Positions 47,259 to 58,507 of a stretch of DNA of 64,000 nucleotides are shown here, in pieces (positions within the stretch are counted from its first letter, which is position 1; every line of letters starts with the position of its first letter). The DNA is from Gracilariopsis chorda. Lineage: Eukaryota > Rhodophyta > Florideophyceae > Gracilariales > Gracilariaceae. Location of the stretch: positions 1-64,000 of the forward strand of contig NBIV01000060.1 of assembly GCA_003194525.1 (NCBI GenBank). Direction: 5' to 3'. Below the pieces are notes generated by a model. That model had not been told where the DNA came from, did not search any database, and saw nothing but the letters and a program-made list of their open reading frames with translations. Both the position numbers and the translations under genes were made by a program.

Positions 47259-50200
47259 GTGGTTGCGCACAAGGCACCTTCCACGATGAACGAATCTCGC
47301 TCCACCGTTCACAACGTCCCTTTGTCGTGTGAGTTCGCAATCCGTACTCCACGCCAAAGTACCTCAACCCCTCCGCAACCTCCAACAGCGGCTGCTGTCG
47401 CCAACCCCACTACTACTACGCCCTCAACGGTGCAACATGGCAGTTGCCCAGACACCTACGGTACGAACAATGCCACTGCGGCTGCGCGTCAATGCTGCTC
47501 CAGCAGACATTTCGGGCGCCCGTGTGCTATCTAGCCCTCTGCTGCTGGCAGCACCTCAAGGAAGAGTAGGTAGCAGTGAAAGAAGTTGTGTATGGGGGAT
47601 ACAGGGAAGGGGGGGTGGTCTCACTACATCTGTTTGAGGGAGGGGCAGAAGAAGAAGAACTGATGTTACTGGTGCTGATGGTTCGTCTTCGAGGAGAGAT
47701 GGAAGAGGCAGGACAAGAGGTGGGCGGTCACGGTGCGGGCCGGATCCAACCCAAGGTTGGTGTTTAGGAGTTTCACCATGTAGAACTATGGTCATGGAAA
47801 AGGATTTAACTGAAGAAATGATAGAAGATCGGGCGCGAATGTTCTGCTCGAATGCTGTGAGGAACTTGGAAGTGCAGTGCAATGTCCATGGTATCTCCCC
47901 AACAAGGGCTGGTGCTTTGGTCCTGTTGATTGACAGTCTTCTAACCCAGCTCATGCAATGGCTAAATGGGTTTATTGTGCTCAGAGAGCTGTCTTAAAGC
48001 ACTGTTACACTGGCCAACATGTACTGTTACGTTTACGTGTTGTCACTGTCACACATGACCGGGTTCGGGTTTGAAAGGACAATTGACACGCTTCGACAGT
48101 TTGGGCATATTCCTTGTCGCTGGAAAGAATGCAGTTCATGTGAGAGAAGATGAACGCATACTCTTCCACCGGAGCGGGCTATGAAGGGAATGTCAGTTGA
48201 ATCGCACCACGCGACCAAACAAGACAACTAACCGAGTTTGAAAACATGGCGTTCAGGAACACACGAAAAGTATTCTTCACGCCACTGCAGCTTCTCTAAA
48301 CTCTCGATGAAGACCTTTTTGGCACCAGGGCAGCGAACAATTAAGTGAAGACACTGATTTGAAGAAAGGCGTCCAGAGAAGAACAATTCGCTGACACCGT
48401 AGCTGACGCCTTGTTTCGCGTGGTTTTTGGTATAAGATATAGGCGTCAGGTCGAGGACCATGTGCCATCGGTCAAAATCTTCTCTATCTTTTGCTAGATG
48501 GCCCTGGAGAGGAGTCTCTGACCACTTGCATCATGACCACGGAAAGAGGGTACGGAAAAGAGGCTTTTATGGAATCGCTTTCTGGTTTTGGAATGGGCTC
48601 GGTGTTCGTCATGTCTGATCACCTTTTGAGGGTGCATCCGTTAGTCCGTTCGTGGCTTAAGGACTCTGCACGGGGTGAAGAGCAAGATGCTGCCACTGAG
48701 GGAGAGGAGAAGCGCCAGGAGAAGTTGTGGGAGGTTTCATTGGACATTCGGGGGCGGAGAAAAGGGTGGCTAACGTCGACACGAGCGTGTAGTCCGCCGG
48801 TGCAGAGGGTGCGGGGAGTGAAAGTGGTAGAAACTTTTCCTCAGGTTTTGCAACAGCTGCTGCTTTGCTTCTTGCCCCAGACACGCAGCAAGTCCTCGAC
48901 CGCCGGAAAGAGTTCGTAATTGACGACAAATAATCTTTGGGGCCGGCTTGTCTCGTTGCAACACAATCAGTGGGCGCCTGATAGAGCCGTCGCGTGGGAC
49001 AGTCCAGAAGCAGCTGTTGCTGTAAGAGAGCGTAGAACAGGCTAGTTCTCCAAAGTGCTTCGGTTCATGTACACTGTGCCACAAAGTATTCAAGGAAGTT
49101 TGAACAGTTGGGTGGGAGTTCTCAAACGTAGAGTTGCCTTGACAAAAGCTCTGTTTCATGAAATCAGAGGAGAGCGGGGCCACTACCAGGAAATTAAGGA
49201 GCTAACACAGAATGTCATACTGGCGAATTGCCAGCCCCTCACAGTTGGTCAGCGATGCGCTGACTGGTTCGTATTGCGACAATTTCGCGTCACCGGAACC
49301 AATGCAGGACAAGTCTTGTTAAGCCTGGTAGAAATAAGGGAAATGATAGGGTTGGAGGGTGGCAATTCTGGAGAGGAAAGAGGTGTAGAGGGCTGTTTGG
49401 ACTTATTATACAGTGGCTTGTTTAGCTCAATGGTTTCAACGGAACCCATGATGAGAGGCACAATCAAGGAACAAGCTGTCTTAAGCGCGCTAACAGCTGA
49501 GAAGTTTGTCAAAAGGTTTTTCGATATCGAAATGGTCGCACTGAAAGACGCGCAATACTTAAACTGCTCCCGTGATGGTGTTGCCGTTCTCCACAGAGAA
49601 TATTTCGAAGATTTTGAATTAGATATTAGTGTAGATTTGGAAGTGGGAGACGAGCCATTTGTATTGAATGCTGTTCAGATCAAATATCGAGTTGCAGCTT
49701 CCAGTCTCGGGGCAGGTACAACGCTATCAACAACTGAGTTGATTCAGTGCGAGTTTGGCGACGAAACGTTTTGGTAGTACATTTTGAGAGAGCACATGAC
49801 CCAGGTAGTTCATCAATTATTTGTGCTAAAATTTGGCCTGGCGTTGTATATGTGTGCGGCAGAAACGGAAATACTGTACATGGTGGTCGTAAAGTGCTCC
49901 AAAAGCGTCCTTCAGCGCTTTTGTGATGTCATTATGACTTTTGTCAGGCCAGTCGTTTCTTGGGCACACGAACGAGTGTCGGAACTACCCTCTCATGTCG
50001 AGGATAATTGCAAGAACATGATCTTGTATCGTTGGCACTTCCGGCAGATAATTGATGGGCATGTCAAGACAAAGAGTCCGTTTCCACCGTTGAAGATTTT
50101 CAAACACGGCTCTCATAGTTTTCAATCTAAGAAAAAGGCCGGTTTTGATAGAGTCACAAAGTTGCGAGCCGTGGTGAGATCTTCAACATCCCATCGTCAA

Positions 50201-50638
50201 TGGGTGCAGAACATTGTCTCTCAGATCATGAAGACGATAGCTCTAAATGCGTTTCTAGGCTGGCAGATGCATGAGCGTCGGAAACTATTGGAATCCTTTA
50301 GTTTGTTTCATTCGTTAGACAGCTATAGTAATTTGTTGAGCACGGTTCAACTGACGCGCAAATTGTTGATATATGTATACTGAGAGCTCCTAAAACATAA
50401 AGCATAACTAATGCTAGCGTCTAGGGGAAGAAAGAACCCCGATCAGGCCAAAGCTGGTCACTCACGCGCAAAACCCGCGTCACTGTCAGAAGAAGAGCTC
50501 AGGCGTCTGGGTTTTCTTGCGCATAATCACAAAAATAAGCGTATGGCTTTTATTAACAACACCAATGGGCATGTTCTGACACTTGTTGTTCAACAGCAGA
50601 AGACGCACCTAAAAGCGTCGCTATTAGGTTCTTTTTGA
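47259..50638 (+). mobile_element. DNA-transposon remnant with DDE-like and YqaJ-like nuclease parts
   Basis: A run of plus-strand frames is best read as one broken element. 47788-47997 (EEMIEDRARMFCSNAVRN, ISPTRAGALVLLIDSLL) looks like an N-terminal helical part. 48491-48919 reads TTERGYGKEAFMESLSGFGM then SVFVMSDHLLRVHPLV, like the D-R-G-Y block of IS4-like DDE transposases. 49055-49777 carries a YqaJ/lambda-exonuclease-like fold: R-C-A-D-W-F-V-L-R-Q-F-R-V-T-G-T, RGTIKEQAVLSAL, LNCSRDG and VQIKYRVAASS. 49784-50383 continues it. YqaJ nucleases are known from ISL2EU-type DNA transposons. Terminal repeats were not located. Confidence 0.5.
49055..50383 (+). pseudogene. YqaJ-like nuclease (PD-(D/E)XK fold), transposon-encoded, broken
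   Basis: Two frames are separated by a stop at about 49775. The first has the usual order: a W...LR..R.TGT entry (about residues 70-85), a G...E motif in MRGTIKEQAV, then YLNCSRDGVAVL at the place of the family's SPDG, and NAVQIKYRV at the place of the E-x-K active-site strand, with Q where the catalytic acid normally stands. The second opens MREHMTQVVHQLFVLKFGLALYM, like the C-terminal strand region in which such nucleases read '...Q...LY'. The missing acid and the stop suggest it is inactive. Its job in related transposons is not settled. Confidence 0.5.
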
Positions 50639-51216
50639 GACCAAAGTCTTGCAACAGAACGCGGCTACGGATTTTCGTAACATTGTACAATCTGCTGGAT
50701 TATCCTTTTTTTTGTACACGTAGGTTTGCTAGAGAAGTGCCGAAGTATATACCAATTGCTGTACGGGCTTTTTTTGCTAATACTTCCGGAGAATTGAACA
50801 TCTTTGCGTAGAAGCACATAAGCGTCCTGCACGGAAAGTAGTAGTGAGATATCTATGCCTTTCATGAGTAATACGGATGGCAGAGAGGCTTTTTTGAGCA
50901 AGACAAATAACAAAGCGACTTAGCTGCCGTTACGGAAGGCAGAGTGTACACTGCGAGTTAAATATGTCGTAGAAACCAAACTAAGCAATCACCTGCTGCA
51001 AAGTCGAGTACTGCACTACCGGAAGATGAATATACCCCGATACAAACTCAGGCTGCTTTTGCACACGTGAGGAAAAGGAAGGCACCGGAATCTGCGGTGC
51101 AACAAGGACGCACTACGCGGAGGAGAAGAGAAAGTTAGGCGTAGTGGATAGAGCCCCTGTAGCATGACGTTGTGCTAGTGATCGGTTTAACGATCAAAAG
51201 CCTGTTTTTGGCCTTC
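50639..51216. other. Spacer before the copia element
   Basis: AT-rich, no supported gene. A minus frame at 50665-50913 has no known relatives. Confidence 0.4.
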
Positions 51217-51221
51217 GTCAG

Positions 51222-51318
51222 TGTCATCACGTAGTGTACACGTAGCGACATACAATAAGGTCCCTGCCCGCAGGCGAGACCGCCAGAGGGAAGGGAGTAT
51301 CGATTCTCTCTTTTCTCA
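51222..51318 (+). repeat. 5' LTR of the copia element
   Basis: It begins TGTCATCACGTAGTG and ends TTTTCTCA, preceded by GTCAG. It contains ACAATAAGG, a possible polyadenylation-type signal. Confidence 0.88.
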
Positions 51319-51331
51319 GGTTATGGGCACC
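51319..51331 (+). other. Primer-binding site resembling half-tRNA-Met priming
   Basis: GGTTATGGGCACC follows the 5' LTR. As I recall, Drosophila copia uses a very similar GGTTATGGGCCC site that pairs with an internal fragment of initiator tRNA-Met rather than its 3' end. Confidence 0.55.
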
Positions 51332-54300
51332 AGCGCGCCACAGCGCCACAAACATAAACAACCGCAATCGATCCGCGGTCAGAGCGTTGCTCCCGTGTTT
51401 CCCGGTCAGAGCGTTGCTCCCGTATCTCCCTGTCTTCGTCCACATTCGTTTTCCCACCTCATGGACCGCGAAAAACGTGCGCACTACCGTGAAACTAGTT
51501 TCATCTGGTCAGATTTGTGGACAAACGCCAAACTTCCAACCACCAGCTCCAGGTATACAATGAGCGGGCCTTCTCAATCTAGTTTCCCTGCAATTCCAAT
51601 CACTCATCCTTCCTGGCGGTTTACAGAAGAACTCGTTGAACTCACTGCTCAAAATTATATCCAGTGGAGACAAAACCTTGACGATATTCTTACGGAACAT
51701 GAATATCAACAACTCCTTTCCATCACATTTCAACCCACGACCAGCGAAGACCACAAAGCGACCGCCAGTCTCCGCCGCATCATTACAAAAAGCATCACTC
51801 AAGATGTCAGTGACATGCTCGCTGATCCTACGATCTTCAATCAGTCCCCAGCAGCAATAGTTCACGGTATCCAACGCGTCATTGACAGCCAATCAGCTAA
51901 AAATTACTTTAGCCTCACCACTGAAGCAATGAACCTCCGCCGCACTGGAACTATCTCGGAATACGTTGCAAGCCACCTCGCTATTCGCCGCAAACAAATT
52001 TCAGCCAATACTCCTGGAATATCCGACGAACGAGTGACCATCAACTACATTCTTCAGGGCCTTGTGAATGACCATCGTTTTTCTCAACGAGCTGTCACTC
52101 TAATGCTTGACACACCCCCAACCACCATTAGTGAAACCCAACAACGCCTGGAACAATCCGAGAGCATTCTAAATCAACAAGAACCCACCTCACACCAGGT
52201 CCATGCTGTCACACAAACTCTGCCTACAACCCGCCTCTCGCATCCGTATCGTGGCTGCAGTCGTGGAAGAGGAAGATATGGCCAATCCCGTGGCCGTGGG
52301 CTTCGACAAGCGATAGAAGATATAAATACGAAGCTCGAATCATTGCAACAAAATAGGGCACGCAGAGGACGCGGTAGAAACCGTGGAGCCTCATCTGCAA
52401 ACCGAGCCACTAGCCATAACGACAAAGTATCTGCAGAGATTCTACAAGCCACCCAAAACCGATACTTCACAACCTTTATTGAACTCTGCAGCAGGTATCC
52501 TTACCTCCACTTCAGTCCCACACGCACAGAGCTACCACGCGTACTACCCCTTGTGTTGCGACTTTTTCGCAACGCAACAGGACGCATGCCCGCTCTCTTC
52601 ACCTCCGACAATGCCAAGGAATACCTCGCGAAAACATTGACCAACTACCTTGTCGCCAATGGCACCCTCCATCTTACCTCTACCCCCTACACCCCACAAC
52701 AAAACTCCATCGCCGAACGCATCAACCAAACATTGTGTTCGGTTGCCAGAGCAAATCTCATACACAGCAACCTCGGGAATGAACATTGGGAGGACGCTAT
52801 CAAAGACGCTGCGTACAAGTACAACCTCACACCCCACTCAGCAACCAATCAGTCCCCACACGAAGCTCTATTTGGAACCACTGCAAGACCCTCAGCTCTT
52901 TTTGCCTTCGGTCAGCTCGGTTATGCCTACATGCCTGTGGACAACAAGAGACAAACCAAATTGGACAGCCGCGGCATCCCATGTCGCTACATGTACGGCA
53001 TAAACCCCCAAAACATAATGACAATGGTTGTGGGAACAGGCAAATACCTCCAAGTCCCATGCACTAACTTCCATTCATACACCTCGCACGCTGACCCTGT
53101 CTACAGCCAATCTCGAGCATTCAAGAATCACATACCGCACCCAACACCATCAACTGTTACAGCCACCATGCCACCCCCCGCATCTCGAAAACAGGCTGCA
53201 GCGTACCCAGATGCCAGAGCTTGGGCCAAAGCCCACAACGACGAACTAGACAAACTAGACAACCTAAAAGCCATAAACTGGCTTCCAAAGGCACAACTCC
53301 CGCCACGGCTTATTCCTCTTACGATGACGTACAAATAAAAAAAAGACCCCGCACTCACCACCCACGGACAAAAAGCACGCTGCTCAGTGCGCGGGGACCG
53401 TATGATTCCGCACACCGATTATAATCCTCGAGAAACTGCAGCACACCTCTCACAAAAAGACTCAGTCCGCCTCATTCTCGCGTTAGCCACGCACCACAAT
53501 CTTGTCCTAGAACATTTTGATATCACGTCGGCATTCACCCACGAACAATACCAACATCCATCCCCGGTTTATGTGAAGCAGCATCCACGCTTCGACGGAT
53601 CCTATAAGCACAAGGAACCCGGTGGAAAACTGTTACTCAACCTATATTGCACACCACCAGCAGGACCCTACTTCTTAGAAGAGGCATGGAAGTATCTCCA
53701 ATCACTTGGCTTCACACAATCTTCTGACGACCCCGCTCTTTTCATCGCACGCCGATCACCCACAGAATATACTATTATCTGTCTGAACATTGACGATTTC
53801 TTCGTAGCGTCAACCCACCAACGACTTGTCGATCAGCTTTTCAAGGATCTACAGAAGAAGTACGATATAAAGCGCCTCGGTCCCCCTGCACAGTATCTCG
53901 GTTGGTCCATTACCTACCAACCTGACGGTTCCATTATTATAGCGCAACCCAACACAGTGGACCAGATCCTTCATCTTCTTGGACTAGAAAACGCCAACGG
54001 TAAGCAGCATCCGTATACCTCAGGGCTAGGATATCACCTCACAACCGACGGTGACACATTATCCACGAAACCCAAACATCTTTACGCCCAAGTCATTGGC
54101 CTCCTGAGATGGCTCGCTGACTGTACAAGGCCGGATATTGCCTTTATCGCCTCAAAGCTTGCTTTCGCTCTTACGTCTCCAACTGAGCGCCATTGGAAAC
54201 ACGTCAAGTCTACAGCAAGGTATCTCAAGCATACCCGTACCCATGGTCTATACTACCCAAAAAGCGCAACTCAGACTAACCCCTCCCCAACATTAGTGTC

Positions 54301-54889
54301 CTACTCCGATGCCGACTTCGCAAGTGACACTGCAAATCGCCGGTCAACGTCGGGAGCCACGCATTTTCTACATGACAAACTATTCTCTTGGTCTTCTCGA
54401 AAGCAACCGGTCCCAGCGCTTTCAACGTGTGAATCAGAATATGTTGCAGCCACAGCCGCAACGCAAGATACAATTCTATTCAGACGAATACTACGCTTTC
54501 TTGGTTTTACAATTACCGCACCTTCTCCGCTTTACGTGGACAACCAAGCCGCTATCTCAGTTGCTCTAAACCAAGGAGCACTCAAACGGCGAAAGTATAT
54601 CGATTTGCGCCACCACTATCTGCGCTATCACATACGCGCAAATAACATCTCTGTCAAACATGTTTCCTCCGCGGACCAATGAGCGGAAATCCTCACGAAA
54701 CCACTCAAGTCTCATGCGTTTAAACGCAATCTTCGAAATCTCCGTATTCAATCACCTCACACAGCCGCGCAATAACCCGACCACCCCAGAAAATGTTTGA
54801 CATCGACAAGCACTCACTTGCTCGCGTTGGAGGGCGTGTCATCATGCACTGACGTGCGCTCTCAAACAGACGCGAGCACATCATCACGC

Positions 54890-54986
54890 TGTCATCACGT
54901 AGTGTACACGTAGCGACACACAATAAAGTCCCTGCCCGCCCGCGAGACCGCCAAAGGAAAGGGAGTATTGATTCTCTCTTGTCTCA
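54890..54986 (+). repeat. 3' LTR of the copia element
   Basis: It has the same 97 bp length as the 5' copy, with about 92% identity by eye. It is followed by GTCAG at 54987-54991. A second TGTCATCA stands 50 bp upstream (about 54838). Confidence 0.88.
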
Positions 54987-55065
54987 GTCAGCTTGTCCCA
55001 AACCCACAATTTGAACGCAGCACTGTGGTTACAATTATTATTGAAAAACAAGGGTAAGAAGGTAG

Positions 55066-55248
55066 CACTCTTTCCTGCAGTTGTGATGTCTGCATCTGGC
55101 CTGCAGGAAAGAGTGGTAAAGCCGCCCTACCATTCTTTCCTGCAGTTGTGACGTCTGCATCTTGCCTGCAGGAGAGAGTGATGGGGCCGGAGCTTGAGCG
55201 GTCACAAACCTGAGAATCAAACGTTTTGGTTGTCCAAAACGTTTGATT
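55066..55248. repeat. Cluster of three long hairpins
   Basis: Hairpin 1: stem 55066-55080 with 55101-55115, 15 bp perfect, 20 nt loop. Hairpin 2, a tandem copy 65 bp on: 55131-55145 with 55166-55180, a few mismatches. Hairpin 3: 55215-55229 with 55234-55248, 15 bp perfect, TTGT tetraloop, unrelated in sequence. Hairpins 1 and 2 share the CTTTCCTGCAG stem and a very similar loop. The third could fold as an RNA stem-loop or mark a small fold-back element. The rest of 54992-55410 holds no gene. Confidence 0.8.
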
Positions 55249-55896
55249 ATCATTGGTGCAAAGAGTTGGCGTACCAAAAGGCTCAAAAAATGAACGTGAA
55301 GCACGATTTTGGGTGCTCGCGCAGTTTGCGCCAAAAATACGAAATGGTGCATTTTACTAATTTTTTGAGGGGTGCAAAGGTCGTTGTCGCACAAATCCTT
55401 AGTTGGGTTAGGGCGTTCCCAACCGTTACCGTAAACCCCAAATCCAACATAGCAGTCCAGTATTTGCTCAAAATTTGACCCCCAACCGTTGACGCAATTC
55501 TCAAAACTCGGCCTAAAAATTTTAGTCCACCCTAAATCCCACACGTTTTGGGCCAGCTCCCTAAAAGCTCTGGTAGCTCTGCATGGTTACCCGCCCCATC
55601 TCCGGTCGTATCGTCTTCGTCACCCCCCTCCGGGGTGACGCCGCGTTGTTTGGCATTCGCGCACTCCATCTTGGCACAACCTTGTTGTGTTTTGCACGGA
55701 ACATTTTGGCGCCAAGAACGACGAAATGCAAACACTTTGTTGGCTTGCGCATGGCGCCAAAAGACCTATTACGGTCTGTCCATCGACCAACGGAGCCCAA
55801 ATTGCAATGATTGCACTGATTACCCGCCTTTGAACGCCTTAGACATAACTTGACGGTAACCTTTTGAGGTGTGCACCTTAAGACTTTGGCAGTCGG

Positions 55897-56967
55897 TTGC
55901 TTGTTAAAGCAATGAGTGGGGAGGAAGCAGCTTGTGCGCAAACTGGTTTGGAAGAAGGAGGCAGCCCAAGTAGAGGGAAGAATCTGACATGGGACGAAGA
56001 AGAAACGCAGGCGTTAGTGCGTGCGGCTGCTGCCGTTTGTACCGATCCGGCTGTGGGCTCTAGCATGTCAGGAGCGGAGCTCGGGCGTCGCATTCGCAGT
56101 GTCTTTATCAAAGACAATGGACGCCCGCAACATGCATGCTCACTACGGCGCACTGGGTGTGAACTGGACCAAAGGAGGTGGGACGGACGATCAGCAGATG
56201 GGTGTAGGAAGTATTGGGACAGGATTCGTGCGGAGTGCACACGCTTCAAGGCTTGTTACGACAGAGTTATAGCGATGAATCTAACTGGAAATGTAGGACC
56301 GGAGGACTTGATTCGATGTGCAGCCTTAATTTACAGTGATGGAAGTAACTCCGTATCCCACCTCTACGACTGCGTGAGAAATCCAAATTACCACATAGCG
56401 AAGCGATTCAAATTCAAAACCTCGTTTACCTTCTTAAACGAAAACACTATTCTACTACAGGCTAATGGTATTGATGAGGTTAAAAAGAGTGGTGATGTTT
56501 TGCTGGAGAGGCCAATGGAGACAAAGAAGGCCAAGAAATTGAAGGAGGGAAAAGTCGATGGAGCACGAAGTGGACAGGACGGGTTTGCGGATTCAATTCG
56601 CCGCATTGAAAGTATACTGTCTGACTCAGTGCGAGAGAAGGCACTCATGGCAAAAGAGAAGGTGGCACTACAGAGAGAAAAGCTGGACTGGGAAATGGCA
56701 AGCAAACTGTTGGCATCGGAATCTGGAGTATCCCTTGAAGAGAAAAGAGAAATACGAAGTCTCTTAAAATGTCGTTTACTTCGCAGACTTGCGTGCGGTG
56801 GCGAGAATAATACGCACCCCAACAAGAAGAGGCGTATGTCGCTAGAAGAACATGAAGAGATGCACACTGTCCAGGCAAAAGTTTCCGGGAACAATCAAAC
56901 TGCTGAGGCACTACTGCAGCTGTCGACAAGAATGGAAAACACCGTGAACACGGACGTTGAGCAATAA
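55897..56967 (+). CDS. Myb/SANT-like DNA-binding protein of the Harbinger transposon
   Basis: 356 residues. A Myb/trihelix-like domain opens it: LTWDEEETQALVRAAAAV (about residues 29-46), then GAELGRRIRSVF and RRWDGRSADGCRKYWDRIRAEC (about 92-115), where the spaced tryptophans and the KYW...I helix are typical. A basic stretch (KKAKKLKEGK) follows. A long charged helix (EKALMAKEKVALQREKLDWE, about 245-265) is likely a coiled coil, as in the C-terminal part of NAM-associated-type transposon proteins. In the family this protein binds subterminal repeats and brings the transposase to the nucleus. The second start, at codon 6 (MSGEEAAC), is equally possible. The frame is whole. Confidence 0.75.
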   Translation: MLVKAMSGEEAACAQTGLEEGGSPSRGKNLTWDEEETQALVRAAAAVCTDPAVGSSMSGAELGRRIRSVFIKDNGRPQHACSLRRTGCELDQRRWDGRSADGCRKYWDRIRAECTRFKACYDRVIAMNLTGNVGPEDLIRCAALIYSDGSNSVSHLYDCVRNPNYHIAKRFKFKTSFTFLNENTILLQANGIDEVKKSGDVLLERPMETKKAKKLKEGKVDGARSGQDGFADSIRRIESILSDSVREKALMAKEKVALQREKLDWEMASKLLASESGVSLEEKREIRSLLKCRLLRRLACGGENNTHPNKKRRMSLEEHEEMHTVQAKVSGNNQTAEALLQLSTRMENTVNTDVEQ

Positions 56968-56994
56968 AATAACCGTCTTTGTTACTGCATTGTC

Positions 56995-58347
56995 TTACAC
57001 ATCTCCTTCATTATCACCATGCGTGTTCCAAATGTTCGAGATTAGTGCATCTTGCAGTCTCAAATGGTTTTGTAAATCGTCCACAGGGTCTAGCAGTTCT
57101 CTCCAAATATTTGCTTGTTCATAACTACAGTTAGGATGTGAAACAGTATCATAAAGAGTACCACTTGTCTGCACCTCGTGTTCGCCCACACGAAATTTTG
57201 CGGTTCCGTTGTAACCGCGCTCTTCTGCAACCATATTATGTAGAATCGAACAGCACAATACAATATTATTCAAATCCTCCCGATTTTCCAACCGCGCGGG
57301 ACGATCCAAAATTTCAAACTGTCCGAAGAGCGCAGCAAAGACCCTTTCAACACTCTTGCGCGCCGATGAGTGCACTGCAGTATACAGACGCTGTTTTTTC
57401 GACTTTGCATCAGGATGCGGTTTTGCAAAGAATCTCAGACGATGGTATATCCCGTCTGACAAGAAAAAGAACCACTCAATGGGAATGCCAGAAATGTTAG
57501 TACTAGGTTTGATCAGTGGCCATTTTCCATTTCGAATATCATTGAACAAAGAACTTTGTGACATAATAGATATATCATTCTTAGCTCCCGGGCTGCCAAA
57601 CATCATGTGCCAAATATGTAGCTTATCGTCACACACAACCTCCATCCGTAACATCGGCTTGTTCTCCTTACCCTTATACTGTCCATGCCAAGCTACAGGA
57701 CAGTTCCTCCACTCCCAACCTGAACAGTCTACAGCACCAAGGCATCCAGGGAAGCCTAGTCTAGAATAATCACTTTCAATCTTCTTAATATCACTCTCCG
57801 ATGGGCGTCTTAGATGTTCATCTCGAAAGCACTCCACAACCGTTCTGCAGAATTCTTTCAGAGTAGAAAGCAATTTGGACTCATGCAGTCGAATATACGA
57901 CACTAAATGATCTGCAGAAACACCAGAACTGAGCTGCAAAAGTGCACCAGTCATTTTCTGATCAGTCGTTGCTCCAAATGTCCAACTTGCATCTTTGCGC
58001 TGTAGAAAGAAGGAGTTTGCCTGGCAAAGAGCGGATCGCAGTTTTTCGTATATTGGTCTTGTTATTGCAAAGCGACGTTCAAATTATGCAACACTAAACA
58101 TCGGCGAGCGGTGAATATGAATTCGACAGAAGTAATCTAAATCAATTTGGTGTGCTCCTTGTTTACGGCCAATCTTACGGTTCTTTTGTCGACCGGCATA
58201 CGAGCCTCCTTTCTTTGTTATCAGGGGTCCATCGGAAAGTTTGCGGTACATGCCATTGAGGATGTACAAAATTGAGTGATGAATAATGTCCTCATCAGAG
58301 GAAGAAGAAGAAGAAGAATCGGTTGACATGCTCTGGTTCTTCTGCAA
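56995..58347 (-). pseudogene. PIF/Harbinger DDE transposase with one in-frame stop
   Basis: The reading starts MQKNQSMSTDSSSSSSSDED at 58347 and reaches a TAA at 58084-58086, then goes straight on in the same frame with FERRFAITRPIYEKL. That is just the FRRRF...RP..F/Y..I block that follows the N-terminal part in this family, so the stop is a point change in one gene. From the M at 57954 there are 319 residues with the triad D76 (GAVDCSGWEW), D127 (GAKNDISIM) and E203 (KSVERVFAALF), plus LHNMVAEERGY near the end. The catalytic part is whole; the N-terminus is cut off by the stop. It also differs strongly from the older Harbinger at 36.7 kb, so the two are separate families. Confidence 0.85.
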
Positions 58348-58507
58348 CCACCGAAGGATTTCGGTTCTTAGTCGAGTTAAGGTTTTGCGACCATTCGGAG
58401 TGCCAATGGTGCCGGGCAGCCTATATTGAGCTGGTGTTTGTCGTCCAATGAGGTTTGCGCATTTGGCCTCGTTTTTTTGCGATTTGGGCAGATGGTTGGG
58501 AACGCCC

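Larger units (their letters stand above)
51222..54986 (+). mobile_element. Ty1/copia LTR retrotransposon with 97 bp LTRs
   Basis: The LTRs are 51222-51318 and 54890-54986. The target duplication GTCAG lies at 51217-51221 and 54987-54991. Parts: gag (about 51560-52400, WRFTEELVELTAQNYIQWR, later an arginine/glycine-rich stretch), part of the integrase core (about 52460-52900, FTSDNAKEYLA and TPQQNSIAERINQTL), RT (about 53450-53900, LEHFDITSAF and LNIDDFFVAS) and RNase H (about 54290-54680, YSDADFASD and STCESEYVAA). Integrase before RT is diagnostic for Ty1/copia. At 3.8 kb it is short for the family. It is broken, with about two to four breaks. The LTR pair differs at about 8 of 97 positions, pointing to a fairly old insertion. 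Confidence 0.92.
55411..58507 (-). mobile_element. PIF/Harbinger DNA transposon, both ends present
   Basis: The terminal inverted repeats are GGGCGTTCCCAACC at 55411-55424 and its perfect complement at 58494-58507, with weaker pairing further in. The target duplication is TTA at 55408-55410 and 58508-58510, the classic 3 bp target of this superfamily. It encodes a Myb-like protein on the plus strand (55897-56967) and a DDE transposase on the minus strand (58347-56995), whose stop codons are only 27 bp apart. The ends and both genes are present; one in-frame stop lies in the transposase. It ends about 300 bp from the start of VPS53. Confidence 0.93.

Noticed and set aside
51230-51560. Gag of the copia element starting inside its 5' LTR
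   Set aside because: The open frame runs through the LTR and primer site by chance; gag similarity begins only near 51560.
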